The notes under the pieces were generated by a model. It ran no database searches. It was not told the origin of the DNA and worked only from the letters and a program-made list of their open reading frames with translations. The position numbers were made by a program, and so were the translations under genes. DNA of 64,000 nt from Oscillospiraceae bacterium (lineage in GTDB: Bacteria; Bacillota; Clostridia; Oscillospirales; Oscillospiraceae): NCBI GenBank assembly GCA_910575695.1, contig CAJTGJ010000010.1, forward strand, positions 1 to 64,000. Reading direction: 5' to 3'. How positions within the stretch are numbered: position 1 is the stretch's first letter; each line of letters opens with the position of its first letter. This document shows positions 51,366-59,385 of the stretch, in pieces.

Positions 51366-53858
51366 TTATGCGTCCCAGAGTTGATTTTTAAACCTGGTTA
51401 CGTCCTCTTGTGTAATGGGGCTATATGGTATAAACACCATTTCTTCTGAAAATTCAATGCTATCGCTTACTAATGCCCTGTTGGTCTGCGCCGACCACTT
51501 TACAAACGGATTTGTCAGAGATTGAACGGTTCGCTCATCTGTTCTCAGGAACACCTTGCTGTTAAATGCGTCTGTATTGCCATATCCAGCCACCTGAGAG
51601 GTGAAACTGGATGCCTTGATCCACCAACCTATAAAGTGCATTTTCTTTGCAGGAGCTGTTTCAACAAATTTCTTTAGAGCGCTTCCTTGCCCATAAGGGT
51701 CTGCTTCAAACCTCCATCTGTCCAGTGCCGAGCAAAACACATAGATTGATTCACCGGATTCTTCCTGTTCATTTAGATTCTTGATCTCGTTATCAAAGTC
51801 GTCCGGTGCAATGCTTTCAATAAAATATCCCATGTTCTCTATGAGTTCTGCAAACCTGGGGTACAGCTTATCGTAAGATATTCCTTTTCCCTCGAAGTCA
51901 CAGAACAAAAATCTTGCGGTTCCTTTTGTGTTTTGAATTGCAAGTGAAATCGCTATGCTCTGCATGATGCCGGCCGCTTGATTACATTCGCCGTCAGAGG
52001 TCCCGATGATTGCTATGTTTCGGCCTGGTTCATCTGATAACGGCAGTGCAATATGTTTACCGTCAATCGAAATCCTATCTCCTATAAATGCAACCGGTAA
52101 ACTTCCTTTGTTCCTTGCTGCTTTTATAGATGCAATGCTGTTTGATACTGTAATTCTTCGTTCACTCTCAAAGACATATGGAGGATTTGTAGTTGTTCTT
52201 ACTTTTTCCCACCAAATGGTTCTTAACGGTTTAAGTACTTTTTCATCCGCAAATGCAACGATTGTTTTCCTGTTTTGCGACACTTCTCCATAATCCAGAT
52301 TTACAACCGCTTCTCTGGGCATCAGGAATGCTGCCGCTGAATTATTGAGCGATAAGGTCTGCTGTGATTCTGATATTGAGTTCTTCAAAGCTATCCTGAT
52401 TGGTACTTGACCAAATATGCTGTCTCGCTTTTGCGCCAATACTACGTTTCCGCTGATAGTTTGAGATGCCAGTATAAAATGGATTCCTGCTGCTCTAAAC
52501 AGTCTCACTGATTTTTCCAGTAAGTCCGCTACCTTTTGCCCTTCCTGCATCTCGCTCCCAAACATCATCTGAAATTCGTCTATAATGACCAGTATTCTTG
52601 GAATTTGAATTTCTGGGTGACAGGCTCTAAGCTCCCGAATACTCTTTACGCTGTTTTCCTTCAGCAAACTCATTCGCCTCTGATATTCTTCATAGAGCGA
52701 ATTTAAGACTGCTATACCAAAACTCACATCGCTTTCCAGACCTAATGCCTTTGCGTGTGGCAGGTATTCATCTTGGCCTATATTTGAAAATGGCTTGAAT
52801 GTGACTCCTTCTTTAAAGTCAAGCAAATATAATTGTAGTTCTTGAGGCGAATACCTCTGGCACAGACTATGAATGATGACTGATATCAAATTTGACTTGC
52901 CTTGTCCTACCGCGCCTGTGATAATCGCATTGTGCCTTTGGTTTATTTCATCTCCAATCGTTATCTTCATATCATTGATACCAAATTTTCCGATTGAAAA
53001 AGTCAACCCATCTATACTGCTCTGGTCCCACATCACGGATGTGTCGTTTATTTCAGTGAATTTAATTGTAGGGAGTTGAGTATGCTTTGTCGCCTCTATA
53101 AATTTCTCGCAGCTCTTTATGATTGTCTCTGGAGCTTGAGGTTGATAGATACTAATTGCGTTCGCCGTGGTGGACGCTTTGCTCGTGTTAGCGACTTTGC
53201 TTACACGATTTCCATCTACTTCAAGCACAGTTATGTTAGGCGCTATCGCTTCTACTGGTATATCTATTTCTCTGCCGCTAGACGTTTCCACAGACATAAT
53301 CGTGGTTGAAACGATTAGGAATGACACTCCAAACCTAGGCCCATTTCTCATTAGTAAAGAAATTTTAGACCTTGTATCTGCATCTATTGTCCCCATGTCC
53401 AAGGAGAGAACGATAAGTTTGTAGCTTTCTACGGGCCTTTGAATGGATTCCCGAAATGCGATCAGAGAATCCTTTCGGCCTTGAATTACATTCTGTGTTG
53501 CTTGGATTTGCTGTTTCGCATAGGTCAGGTGAGACAACAGATCCCTATGATCCGAAATTAACTCCAATACTCTTGCTTCCCCAGCAGATAAAGACGCGAA
53601 TGGCGAAAATATGCCAGATAAATCACTGTCATATCCCCAGATAGATAGTTGTCCTGGAGCAGTCTGAGTTATTGCCTGATAAATTATGTGTCGTGCCAAA
53701 TCGACTTCTTCTGGTTGATATGTGTTGTTAATCCAGACATTCCCTTTCCCAATAAAATCGACGCGCATCTCACCCATCGACAATGTACTATAGACATCTA
53801 AAATCGTACCCAAGAGAATATCCCCCCAAAGAAAACATGCATGAAAGATACGTTCCAA
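51366..53858 (-). CDS. FtsK/SpoIIIE (EssC-like) ATPase, first gene of the cargo operon
   Basis: It is up to 830 residues. A TTG at 53813 that follows GGGGGG gives 815 residues and is a better start than TTG 53858. An N-terminal part without membrane segments is followed by an FtsK domain with Walker A GAVGQGKS (near 317) and Walker B RILVIIDEFQMMFG (near 424). A second, degenerate ATPase repeat (FIGDRISIDG, NIAIIGTSDGECNQAAG) lacks the Walker A lysine, as in EssC-type proteins with tandem domains. FtsK-type motors move DNA or proteins. WXG-like partners argue for protein secretion or sorting. It may be truncated at the N-terminus compared with membrane-anchored relatives. Confidence 0.86.
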   Translation of the reverse strand: MERIFHACFLWGDILLGTILDVYSTLSMGEMRVDFIGKGNVWINNTYQPEEVDLARHIIYQAITQTAPGQLSIWGYDSDLSGIFSPFASLSAGEARVLELISDHRDLLSHLTYAKQQIQATQNVIQGRKDSLIAFRESIQRPVESYKLIVLSLDMGTIDADTRSKISLLMRNGPRFGVSFLIVSTTIMSVETSSGREIDIPVEAIAPNITVLEVDGNRVSKVANTSKASTTANAISIYQPQAPETIIKSCEKFIEATKHTQLPTIKFTEINDTSVMWDQSSIDGLTFSIGKFGINDMKITIGDEINQRHNAIITGAVGQGKSNLISVIIHSLCQRYSPQELQLYLLDFKEGVTFKPFSNIGQDEYLPHAKALGLESDVSFGIAVLNSLYEEYQRRMSLLKENSVKSIRELRACHPEIQIPRILVIIDEFQMMFGSEMQEGQKVADLLEKSVRLFRAAGIHFILASQTISGNVVLAQKRDSIFGQVPIRIALKNSISESQQTLSLNNSAAAFLMPREAVVNLDYGEVSQNRKTIVAFADEKVLKPLRTIWWEKVRTTTNPPYVFESERRITVSNSIASIKAARNKGSLPVAFIGDRISIDGKHIALPLSDEPGRNIAIIGTSDGECNQAAGIMQSIAISLAIQNTKGTARFLFCDFEGKGISYDKLYPRFAELIENMGYFIESIAPDDFDNEIKNLNEQEESGESIYVFCSALDRWRFEADPYGQGSALKKFVETAPAKKMHFIGWWIKASSFTSQVAGYGNTDAFNSKVFLRTDERTVQSLTNPFVKWSAQTNRALVSDSIEFSEEMVFIPYSPITQEDVTRFKNQLWDA

Positions 53859-53919
53859 AGTTATTCGTCCATCTAAATGCTATTTAGTTACGGAACACTC
53901 AGAGGCATCGACAAAAAGG

Positions 53920-53931
53920 TGTACCTTCCTG
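53920..53931 (+). repeat. Left inverted repeat TGTACCTTCCTG
   Basis: It matches the reverse complement of 54026-54037 exactly over 12 bases and with 17 of 19 when flanks are included (AAGG and TAA at the ends). It lies about 60-110 bases upstream of the FtsK-like gene. Confidence 0.75.
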
Positions 53932-54025
53932 TAAGCCAATTTTCCTCTTGGAAATATCTATTGAGGTATTGAAAGCAGGCTGTTTTTGTGGTATTCTATT
54001 CCATATCAAAAAAAAGCGCATTTTG
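53932..54025. other. Candidate invertible promoter segment
   Basis: The 94 bases between the inverted repeats hold a good extended -10 promoter pointing to the plus strand, away from the FtsK/DnaK operon. No comparable promoter is visible on the minus strand. The serine recombinase gene lies immediately on the other side, ending 22 bases from the repeat. Inversion would turn the promoter toward the operon. Confidence 0.5.
53969..53997 (+). promoter_or_regulatory. Promoter in the inverted-repeat segment, facing away from the operon
   Basis: The -35 TTGAAA (53969-53974) and -10 TATTCT (53992-53997) are separated by 17 bases, with TGG before the -10 (extended). It reads toward the recombinase gene, antisense to it. 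Confidence 0.6.
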
Positions 54026-54037
54026 CAGGAAGGTACA
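54026..54037 (-). repeat. Right inverted repeat of the same segment
   Basis: CAGGAAGGTACA reads TGTACCTTCCTG on the minus strand. A longer palindrome-like stretch AGGAAGGTACACATTCCT lies over it (54028-54045). Confidence 0.75.
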
Positions 54038-54058
54038 CATTCCTGTAAAATCGCCTTC

Positions 54059-54670
54059 TTACAACAATTTGGCCTTTTCGTAAATCTCTGCCCGGTAGCG
54101 GAAGGTGGACAGAGGCATTCCGCACTCCCTCGCCGCCGCTGTCCCTGTGATAGTCCCGGCTTTCCACCGCTGGTAGGCACTGTGATAGTTCTCTGGGAGG
54201 GGCCTGGGCGGCCTTCCAAAGCGAACACCCCTGGCCTTTGCCGCCGCAATACCCTCCTTTTGCCGCTGGCGGATGTTAGTACGCTCATTCTCCGCGACAA
54301 AGGACAACACCTGCAAAACAATGTCGCTTAGGAAAGTTCCCATCAAATCCTTACCCCGCCGAGTATCCAACAAAGGCATATCCAGCACTACAATATCAAT
54401 TCTCTTTTCTTTCGTGAGAATGCGCCATTGTTCCAAAATTTCCTCATAGTTTCGCCCCAGTCGGTCAATGCTCTTAATGTAAAGCAGATCGTCTGGCTTT
54501 AATTTTCTTACCAGCTTCTTGTATTGAGGGCGCTGAAAGTCTTTGCCAGACTGTTTTTCAACGAACATATTTTTCTCCGGGATAGACAACTCTTGCATTG
54601 CGATCAGCTGGCGATCCTCATTTTGATCCGTAGTAGAAACACGAATATAACCGTATGTATTATTGGGCAC
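54059..54670 (-). CDS. Serine recombinase (resolvase/invertase family)
   Basis: It is 203 residues from GTG 54670 after GGAGGG. The catalytic motif YGYIRVSTTDQNEDRQ holds the nucleophile Ser12. Further family motifs are IKSIDRLGRNYEEILEQW, LSDIVLQVLSFVAENE and a C-terminal helix-turn-helix (GTAAARECGMPLSTFRYR). These enzymes resolve cointegrates or invert DNA segments between inverted sites. It lies 22 bases from the repeats bordering the segment upstream of the FtsK-like gene, so promoter inversion is plausible. It has its own promoter. Confidence 0.9.
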   Translation of the reverse strand: MPNNTYGYIRVSTTDQNEDRQLIAMQELSIPEKNMFVEKQSGKDFQRPQYKKLVRKLKPDDLLYIKSIDRLGRNYEEILEQWRILTKEKRIDIVVLDMPLLDTRRGKDLMGTFLSDIVLQVLSFVAENERTNIRQRQKEGIAAAKARGVRFGRPPRPLPENYHSAYQRWKAGTITGTAAARECGMPLSTFRYRAEIYEKAKLL

Positions 54671-54704
54671 TCAATTCCCTCCTTATATTGTGGATTGGTC
54701 TTTT

Positions 54705-54733
54705 ATTTTACAGGATAGCAGGCACATTGTCTT
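54705..54733 (-). promoter_or_regulatory. Promoter of the serine recombinase gene
   Basis: The -35 AAGACA (54733-54728) and -10 TAAAAT (54710-54705) are separated by 17 bases and lie 35 bases from the GTG start at 54670. The region between this and the terminator at 54795-54837 shows no gene. Confidence 0.6.
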
Positions 54734-54794
54734 TTTGGCCTTTGGAACAGCACTTAGAACGACATCTGTGGTTTGTCCAGCGGAGATAAACAAA

Positions 54795-54837
54795 AAAAGA
54801 GCGTGCAACGAGAAAATGTCCCGCTGCACGCTCTTTT
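54795..54837 (-). terminator. Terminator of the small 79-aa gene upstream of the recombinase
   Basis: A perfect AAAAGAGCGTGCA/TGCACGCTCTTTT stem (13 bp) with a 17-base loop, bidirectional in appearance. It closes the transcript of the 79-aa gene and isolates the recombinase. Confidence 0.85.
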
Positions 54838-54920
54838 AATATATAGATTCTTATAAAATTGCTGTGTAAACGGACATGCGTCTCCCATGCCAATACAGCA
54901 CAGGAGACGCACATCGTTAT

Positions 54921-55160
54921 TTATGTTTCCACGAACAATCCCACCGGGCACACATCAGAGTAACCTGGAGTGGAGATGTACCAGCAGGCAGGGCCAATAT
55001 CGCTCCAGCTTACCTCCAGAGTGATGTCATGCCAGCCGTCTGGGAACAGGGCCCGGAAGCACTGCCCGGCATGAATACCATAGCCATCCAGCAGCAAGCG
55101 AGGATGGGGATCGGTGTCATTGGGACTGGGAAGTTTAAGCTGGCCGATTTTCTTTGCCAT
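54921..55160 (-). CDS. DUF5348-like element protein
   Basis: It is 79 residues from MAKKIGQLKLPSPNDTDP (55160, after AAAGGAGG). It is a small beta-rich protein with LLLDGYGIHAGQCFRALF and WYISTPGYSDVCPVGLFV, which fits the general look of DUF5348 proteins on conjugative elements. No known activity. Confidence 0.65.
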   Translation of the reverse strand: MAKKIGQLKLPSPNDTDPHPRLLLDGYGIHAGQCFRALFPDGWHDITLEVSWSDIGPACWYISTPGYSDVCPVGLFVET

Positions 55161-55244
55161 GGCGGCGTCCTCCTTTTTCTACGGTAGGCCTTTCTAACGA
55201 TTGTAGAATAACATGGTTCCTGTTACTTTACGGTCGAATTTTGT

Positions 55245-55937
55245 CTATACCCGCTCGAAAATAATCTGCTTGCGGAGATAGAGGTTGGCTACCGCCATGG
55301 TTACGCTTTCTACACTTTTAGATGCCTGCATCCGGGCCGGCATATTGTCGCTGGTGGAGTCATCGTCATTATAAAGAGCCGTCATCAGCTTTTCGCTGGT
55401 GGAGACATCCTTGACGCCCAGCTCCTCGCACTTAACCAGTTCCGCCGTAGACAGCAGCTCCTGTCGGGCCAGGGCCATAACACGCGCTTCTACAGCATTG
55501 GGGCGATCCTTACGGAATAACTCCATAGCACGGGAGATCGGGATTCCACGGCAGATAACCAGCTTCACAAAGGTTGCCAGCCGCAGCGGCAGACTCTCCG
55601 ACAGCGGCGCAACATACAGGCTGCCAATCAGATCATACACCGCCTCAAAATCCGTGTCGCCGGCCCCAGAGGCCACAAGACCCCGTGTCATCAGCCGCTG
55701 CAGGCAGTTGTATAATGTACGCTTAGGCTGTACCCCGCACTCCCAGGAGAGCCGGTCATATTCTTTTTCCAGCCGCTCAAAGCTCAATACCTGCCAGTTG
55801 AGAGCGGTCCAGACCGCCATTTCCTGAATATCCACCAGATACTCCTTCCGATTGATCAGAATGACCGGATGGCTCTGGCCGTCAGCGTTTGTCTCGCACC
55901 GGAAATGTCCGACAGCGGTATAGTATGTCTTTCTCAT
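55245..55937 (-). CDS. 230-aa element protein, paralogue of the 57224-57955 product
   Basis: It starts at MRKTYYTAVGHFRCETNAD (55937, after GGGGAGG). It resembles the 243-aa neighbour across most of its length (VGHFRC/VGYLRSN starts, AVWTALNW/ALWNALSH, SVTMAVANLYLRKQII ending), and appears mostly helical with a winged-helix-like middle (RTLYNCLQRLMTRGLV). A transcriptional regulator is a reasonable guess. An AATATCGTGATATATT palindrome-like sequence precedes its start. The IS5 copy lies just upstream. Confidence 0.72.
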   Translation of the reverse strand: MRKTYYTAVGHFRCETNADGQSHPVILINRKEYLVDIQEMAVWTALNWQVLSFERLEKEYDRLSWECGVQPKRTLYNCLQRLMTRGLVASGAGDTDFEAVYDLIGSLYVAPLSESLPLRLATFVKLVICRGIPISRAMELFRKDRPNAVEARVMALARQELLSTAELVKCEELGVKDVSTSEKLMTALYNDDDSTSDNMPARMQASKSVESVTMAVANLYLRKQIIFERV

Positions 55938-56144
55938 AATGGAACCTCCCCAATATCGTGATATATTGTTTTACGAAAAATCCCTGCTTTTTTCAACAAG
56001 ATAACAAAAATATTGTTGCAATTTCAGACATACCGTGTGATTGTAGGGACATTATCAGCAGCACTTCATCGATGGATTCTCCAGGTGATCTGTCGAGATA
56101 GCTTCGGTAGGGAATACTCCTGTGCGCACAGAGCAGTTACTTCA

Positions 56145-57278
56145 GGCAACACCGCATAAATCAGGGCAAAAATAAAACGGCCAGTCAAAGAAAACCAGCC
56201 GTTGGAGAAATGGTGTTGAAATGGCTGAGCGCAAACTGAATCAGGCCGCCAGGCAGGGCCTGTCAGCCAGGATCAGGTTTGCCAAAGCAAACACCATATT
56301 CAGTTTTGCGGTCTGTTTCAGCAGCCCTCGGTATCTGGTTTTTCGGTATTGGAATCTACCCTTGACTACCGCGAAAACGTGCTCGACTTTTGCTCTGACC
56401 GAGGATTTCTCGTGCTCCCTGCGTTTGATCTGTGCCTTGGAACGAGCGGAATTGTTCTTTGCCTGAGAGGGGCGGCGGTTGATTTTGTACTGAATTTTCT
56501 TGCCATCCTTGTTCCGAAGTACAGCGTCTTCCCGTTTTTCGGCACCAAGGTAACCACTGTCGCCATGAACCGTCTCTTCCTCACCGCTCAGCAGCTGCGC
56601 CGTCATCGTTACATCATGGACATTCGCCGCGGTGACTTTCAGGGTGTGCACCAACCCGGTATCCTTGTCTACGCCGATGTGGGCTTTATAGCCAACGTGC
56701 CAGTTGTTCCCCTTTTTCGTTGAATGGGCCTCCGGATCACGCTTCTTTTCTGCATTTTTCCTGCTTGACGGTGCAGAAATCAGGGTTGAATCCACAATCG
56801 TCCCCTTTTTCAGCAACAGTCCCCGTTCTTGCAGCAGCCTGGTCACCTGGGCGAACAGCTTTTCCTGTATCCCGTTGCGGGTCAGCAGGTTCCGAAACCG
56901 GCCCAGCGTGTCTCCGTCCGGCACCTGATTGCTGGATCCCACCCCGCAGAAATCTGAGAATGCCCGGCTGTCGATCACTTCCGCTACCGTTCCATCATCT
57001 GACATCGTATACAGATTTTGCAGCACATACAGGCGCAGCATCAACTCGATCCCGTAGGGCTTGTTCCCGCGCTCTCCTTTGTAATACCACGGCCTGATCT
57101 CTTCTACCCATTTCCCCCACGGTATCAGTTGATCTATTTGCTCCAAAAATTCTTTCTTTTTTGTCCGGGCCTGGGACAGCTCGTCCATTAGTCCAGATAG
57201 ACTCATTTGTTTATTCATGTCCTTTATTCTATCATATCCTCCCTCTTTTTTCTCCCCTTATTTTTGTGCGGGATTGCC
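56145..57278 (-). mobile_element. IS5-family insertion sequence (1134 bp)
   Basis: Both ends show inverted repeats (GGCAACACCGCA on the left and, read on the minus strand from 57278, GGCAATCCCGCA). The flanking target duplication is TTCA at 56141-56144 and 57279-57282. One 325-residue transposase fills the element. The insertion sits at the 3' end of a gene (see 57224-57955). The ends were found by eye. Confidence 0.9.
56241..57218 (-). CDS. IS5-family transposase
   Basis: The 325-residue DDE transposase has GTIVDSTLISAPSSRKN (D), ETVHGDSGYLGAEKRED (D) and RAKVEHVFAVVKGRF (E), plus HSTKKGNNWHVGYKAHIGVD, all typical of the IS5 group and closely like IS5 of E. coli. It appears intact, with start MNKQMSLSGLMDEL at 57218. 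It lies inside the IS bounded at 56145-57278. Confidence 0.93.
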   Translation of the reverse strand: MNKQMSLSGLMDELSQARTKKKEFLEQIDQLIPWGKWVEEIRPWYYKGERGNKPYGIELMLRLYVLQNLYTMSDDGTVAEVIDSRAFSDFCGVGSSNQVPDGDTLGRFRNLLTRNGIQEKLFAQVTRLLQERGLLLKKGTIVDSTLISAPSSRKNAEKKRDPEAHSTKKGNNWHVGYKAHIGVDKDTGLVHTLKVTAANVHDVTMTAQLLSGEEETVHGDSGYLGAEKREDAVLRNKDGKKIQYKINRRPSQAKNNSARSKAQIKRREHEKSSVRAKVEHVFAVVKGRFQYRKTRYRGLLKQTAKLNMVFALANLILADRPCLAA

Positions 57279-57955
57279 TTCATACAAATGATCCGCCCCT
57301 CCTGCCGCAGGGTAAAAACAGCGTCCAGAACACTTTCCAGTCGCGGAGAACTATACATCATCTCGGCGTATACCTTCATAGCTTTGTCTCTATAGCGGTC
57401 TATGCTGTCTGTGACGCTTTTGAGGGTTTCAGAGCTCCATGACTTGCATTCCACCGCCATGACTATCTGCGCGGTAGTCAGCGGCGTTTTCCGCACCAGA
57501 GCCAGCACTTCGCTTTCCTGCTGAGAGAGCCGCCGCTTAGGGCGCAGCGAATGGAGAGCCGGTTTATGCAACGGCAGAAGAAAAGAGGCTTGTGTCCGCC
57601 GGGTGTCCCTTCCGGGAGGTGGGAGAATGAGGATATCTTGCATCATATCATACCATGCCTCGATCTCATACTCCCCATTGCCACTAATAATAAACTCCCG
57701 CTCACATAGGCAACTGAGACATTCATCAAAGGAGACATCCTCACTCATACCAAGTTCATCAAGAAGATTCCTATATTCGGTTCTCATCTCCTCATCGGTA
57801 AGCGGCTTATGGCTGAGTGCATTCCACAGCGCTCCCTCATGGGGAGACAAACGGTACTCACCCCTCTTCGATAAAACGGTCAAATGGGCCTTGGCCCCCA
57901 GGTCATGGTTTGAGCGCAGGTATCCGACAGACAAATAATAAGTAAGTTTTTTCAT
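57224..57955 (-). CDS. 243-aa element protein, C-terminus changed by the IS5 insertion
   Basis: It starts at MKKLTYYLSVGYLRSNHD (57955, after TTGGAGG). It is paralogous to the 230-aa product (55245). The native protein would end at IICMK followed by TAA. The TTCA target and IS5 end replace the stop, so about 15 residues (AIPHKNKGRKKREDMIE) come from the element before a new stop at 57224. The tail is basic and may or may not harm function. A winged-helix-like regulator is a possible role, as for the paralogue. Confidence 0.75.
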   Translation of the reverse strand: MKKLTYYLSVGYLRSNHDLGAKAHLTVLSKRGEYRLSPHEGALWNALSHKPLTDEEMRTEYRNLLDELGMSEDVSFDECLSCLCEREFIISGNGEYEIEAWYDMMQDILILPPPGRDTRRTQASFLLPLHKPALHSLRPKRRLSQQESEVLALVRKTPLTTAQIVMAVECKSWSSETLKSVTDSIDRYRDKAMKVYAEMMYSSPRLESVLDAVFTLRQEGRIICMKAIPHKNKGRKKREDMIE

Positions 57956-58023
57956 ATGTGACCTCCAAATCTACTGGCAATTATGTGTTTATGCGGCGTT
58001 ATCCTGGACGCTGAAGAAAATAG

Positions 58024-58052
58024 TTGGCTTTCCCCTGTCAATGTGGTATACT
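58024..58052 (+). promoter_or_regulatory. Promoter of the DUF4317 gene
   Basis: TTGGCT (58024-58029) and TATACT (58047-58052) are separated by 17 bases, with TGG extending the -10. It lies 53 bases upstream of the TTG start and is divergent from the 243-aa gene. Confidence 0.65.
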
Positions 58053-58104
58053 CGGCCTTGCTATCGCAAGGCGTCAGCAAACCGAAAAAGAGAGGAGAAG
58101 CAAA

Positions 58105-59253
58105 TTGAATAAAAAAGAAATCGGCGAGCTTAGCCGCCGCTGGAAGCCGGAAAAGTGTGCTGTCAGCCGAATCTACGGCTGTTATGTGTCTGGAAGCGAA
58201 AAACGGATCGTTGCCGACTTGGATGAAAGCCTGGGGCGCATGTCCCAGGATGAGGCGGAGTTCTATCTTGGCTTTCTGAAAAAGGTGCTCTCCGGCACCC
58301 AGGGCCGCAACCTCATTGACGTTGTATTCTCTACCAATCAGGTTACAGATAGCGATGAGCATCGGCTGTTGATGGATCTGAAGAAGACAAGCCTCCAAAA
58401 CGGAGAAGCCCGCCGGATGTTTTACCAGAAAGTCATAGACTGCCTGGAAATGGACGAGGAAAACTATCTGATCCTGATGGCGTCCGATTCCTACGACGTA
58501 CCCCGCCGAGGAAAGGATGATGAACTCCAAACCGATGCTTCAGATGATGTATTTACCTATTTCCTCTGCGCTGTCTGCCCAGTAAAAGAGAACAAGGCCA
58601 GCCTGGACTATTTCCCGGGCGACAATGAGTTTCATTGTTCTGACAGTCATACAGTGGCACCGCCGGAGCTGGGCTTTTTGTTCCCGGCCTTTGATGACCG
58701 GGCCGCCAACATCTATAACGCCCTGTTCTATACAAAAAAGCCGGATAATCTGCACCAGGAGTTCATTGATGCTGTTTTCCATACGGAGCCGCCCTTGTCC
58801 GCAGCGGAGCAGCGGGAGAATTTTGAGGCGGCCCTTACCGAAACGCTGGGGGACGCCTGCAGCCTGGATATTGTGCAGGCAGTCTATGAGCAGCTGGCCG
58901 AAAAGATCGCCGAGCACAAGGAAAGCAAGAATCCAGAGCCGCTCTCCCTTACGCCCAAGGATGTAAGCAGTATGCTTCGTGACTGTGGCGTGCAGGAAGA
59001 TCAAGCCGCCGCCTTCGAGGAACAATGCGCTGTTTCCTTGGGGGAGGGAGCGGTTCTGAATCCTGTAAACCTGGTGGACACCGGGCGCTTTGAGGTCAAG
59101 ACAGCCGAAGCCAGACTAATCGTTGACCCGGCCTGTTCCTATGTAGTAGAGACCCGTGTGATCGACGGCAAACGCTACATTCTCATACCAGCCGGCGAGG
59201 AAGTCGAAGTCAACGGACTTCCCATCCGGGTTGGAGAGACCGGCGAGGGCTGA
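58105..59253 (+). CDS. DUF4317 family protein
   Basis: It is 382 residues from TTG 58105 (NKKEIGELSRRWKPEK) 8 bases after GAGGAG. The longer ATG opening at 58024 overlaps the promoter and lacks a ribosome site. Recognised by the opening, KCAVSRIYGCYVSGSEKRI, DYFPGDNEFHCSDSHTVAP and LTPKDVSSMLRDCGVQED. DUF4317 is frequent in gut Firmicutes elements and its function is unknown. It is cytoplasmic and read from its own promoter, opposite to the neighbouring minus-strand genes. Confidence 0.85.
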   Translation: MNKKEIGELSRRWKPEKCAVSRIYGCYVSGSEKRIVADLDESLGRMSQDEAEFYLGFLKKVLSGTQGRNLIDVVFSTNQVTDSDEHRLLMDLKKTSLQNGEARRMFYQKVIDCLEMDEENYLILMASDSYDVPRRGKDDELQTDASDDVFTYFLCAVCPVKENKASLDYFPGDNEFHCSDSHTVAPPELGFLFPAFDDRAANIYNALFYTKKPDNLHQEFIDAVFHTEPPLSAAEQRENFEAALTETLGDACSLDIVQAVYEQLAEKIAEHKESKNPEPLSLTPKDVSSMLRDCGVQEDQAAAFEEQCAVSLGEGAVLNPVNLVDTGRFEVKTAEARLIVDPACSYVVETRVIDGKRYILIPAGEEVEVNGLPIRVGETGEG

Positions 59254-59277
59254 CAAGGTCAACAGGGACTCATTCAT

Positions 59278-59382
59278 ATGGAGGAGAGAGCAATCTGCCT
59301 GGCTCCATTCCTGAAAAAGCCATACGCAGACCCGCTGCAAAATGGGAAGTACACCTCGCATGACCGATTTACCATCTCTTAA
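59278..59382 (+). CDS. Possible 34-aa ORF downstream of DUF4317
   Basis: MEERAICLAPFLKKPYADPL and 14 more residues lie between the DUF4317 stop and the convergent sigma-like gene. There is no clear ribosome site, and the sequence may be only a remnant or chance ORF. Confidence 0.2.
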   Translation: MEERAICLAPFLKKPYADPLQNGKYTSHDRFTIS

Positions 59383-59385
59383 TAC

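Noticed and set aside
54708-54951. Two short minus-strand ORFs next to the recombinase
   Set aside because: They overlap the terminator at 54795-54837 and the recombinase promoter, so coding is unlikely.
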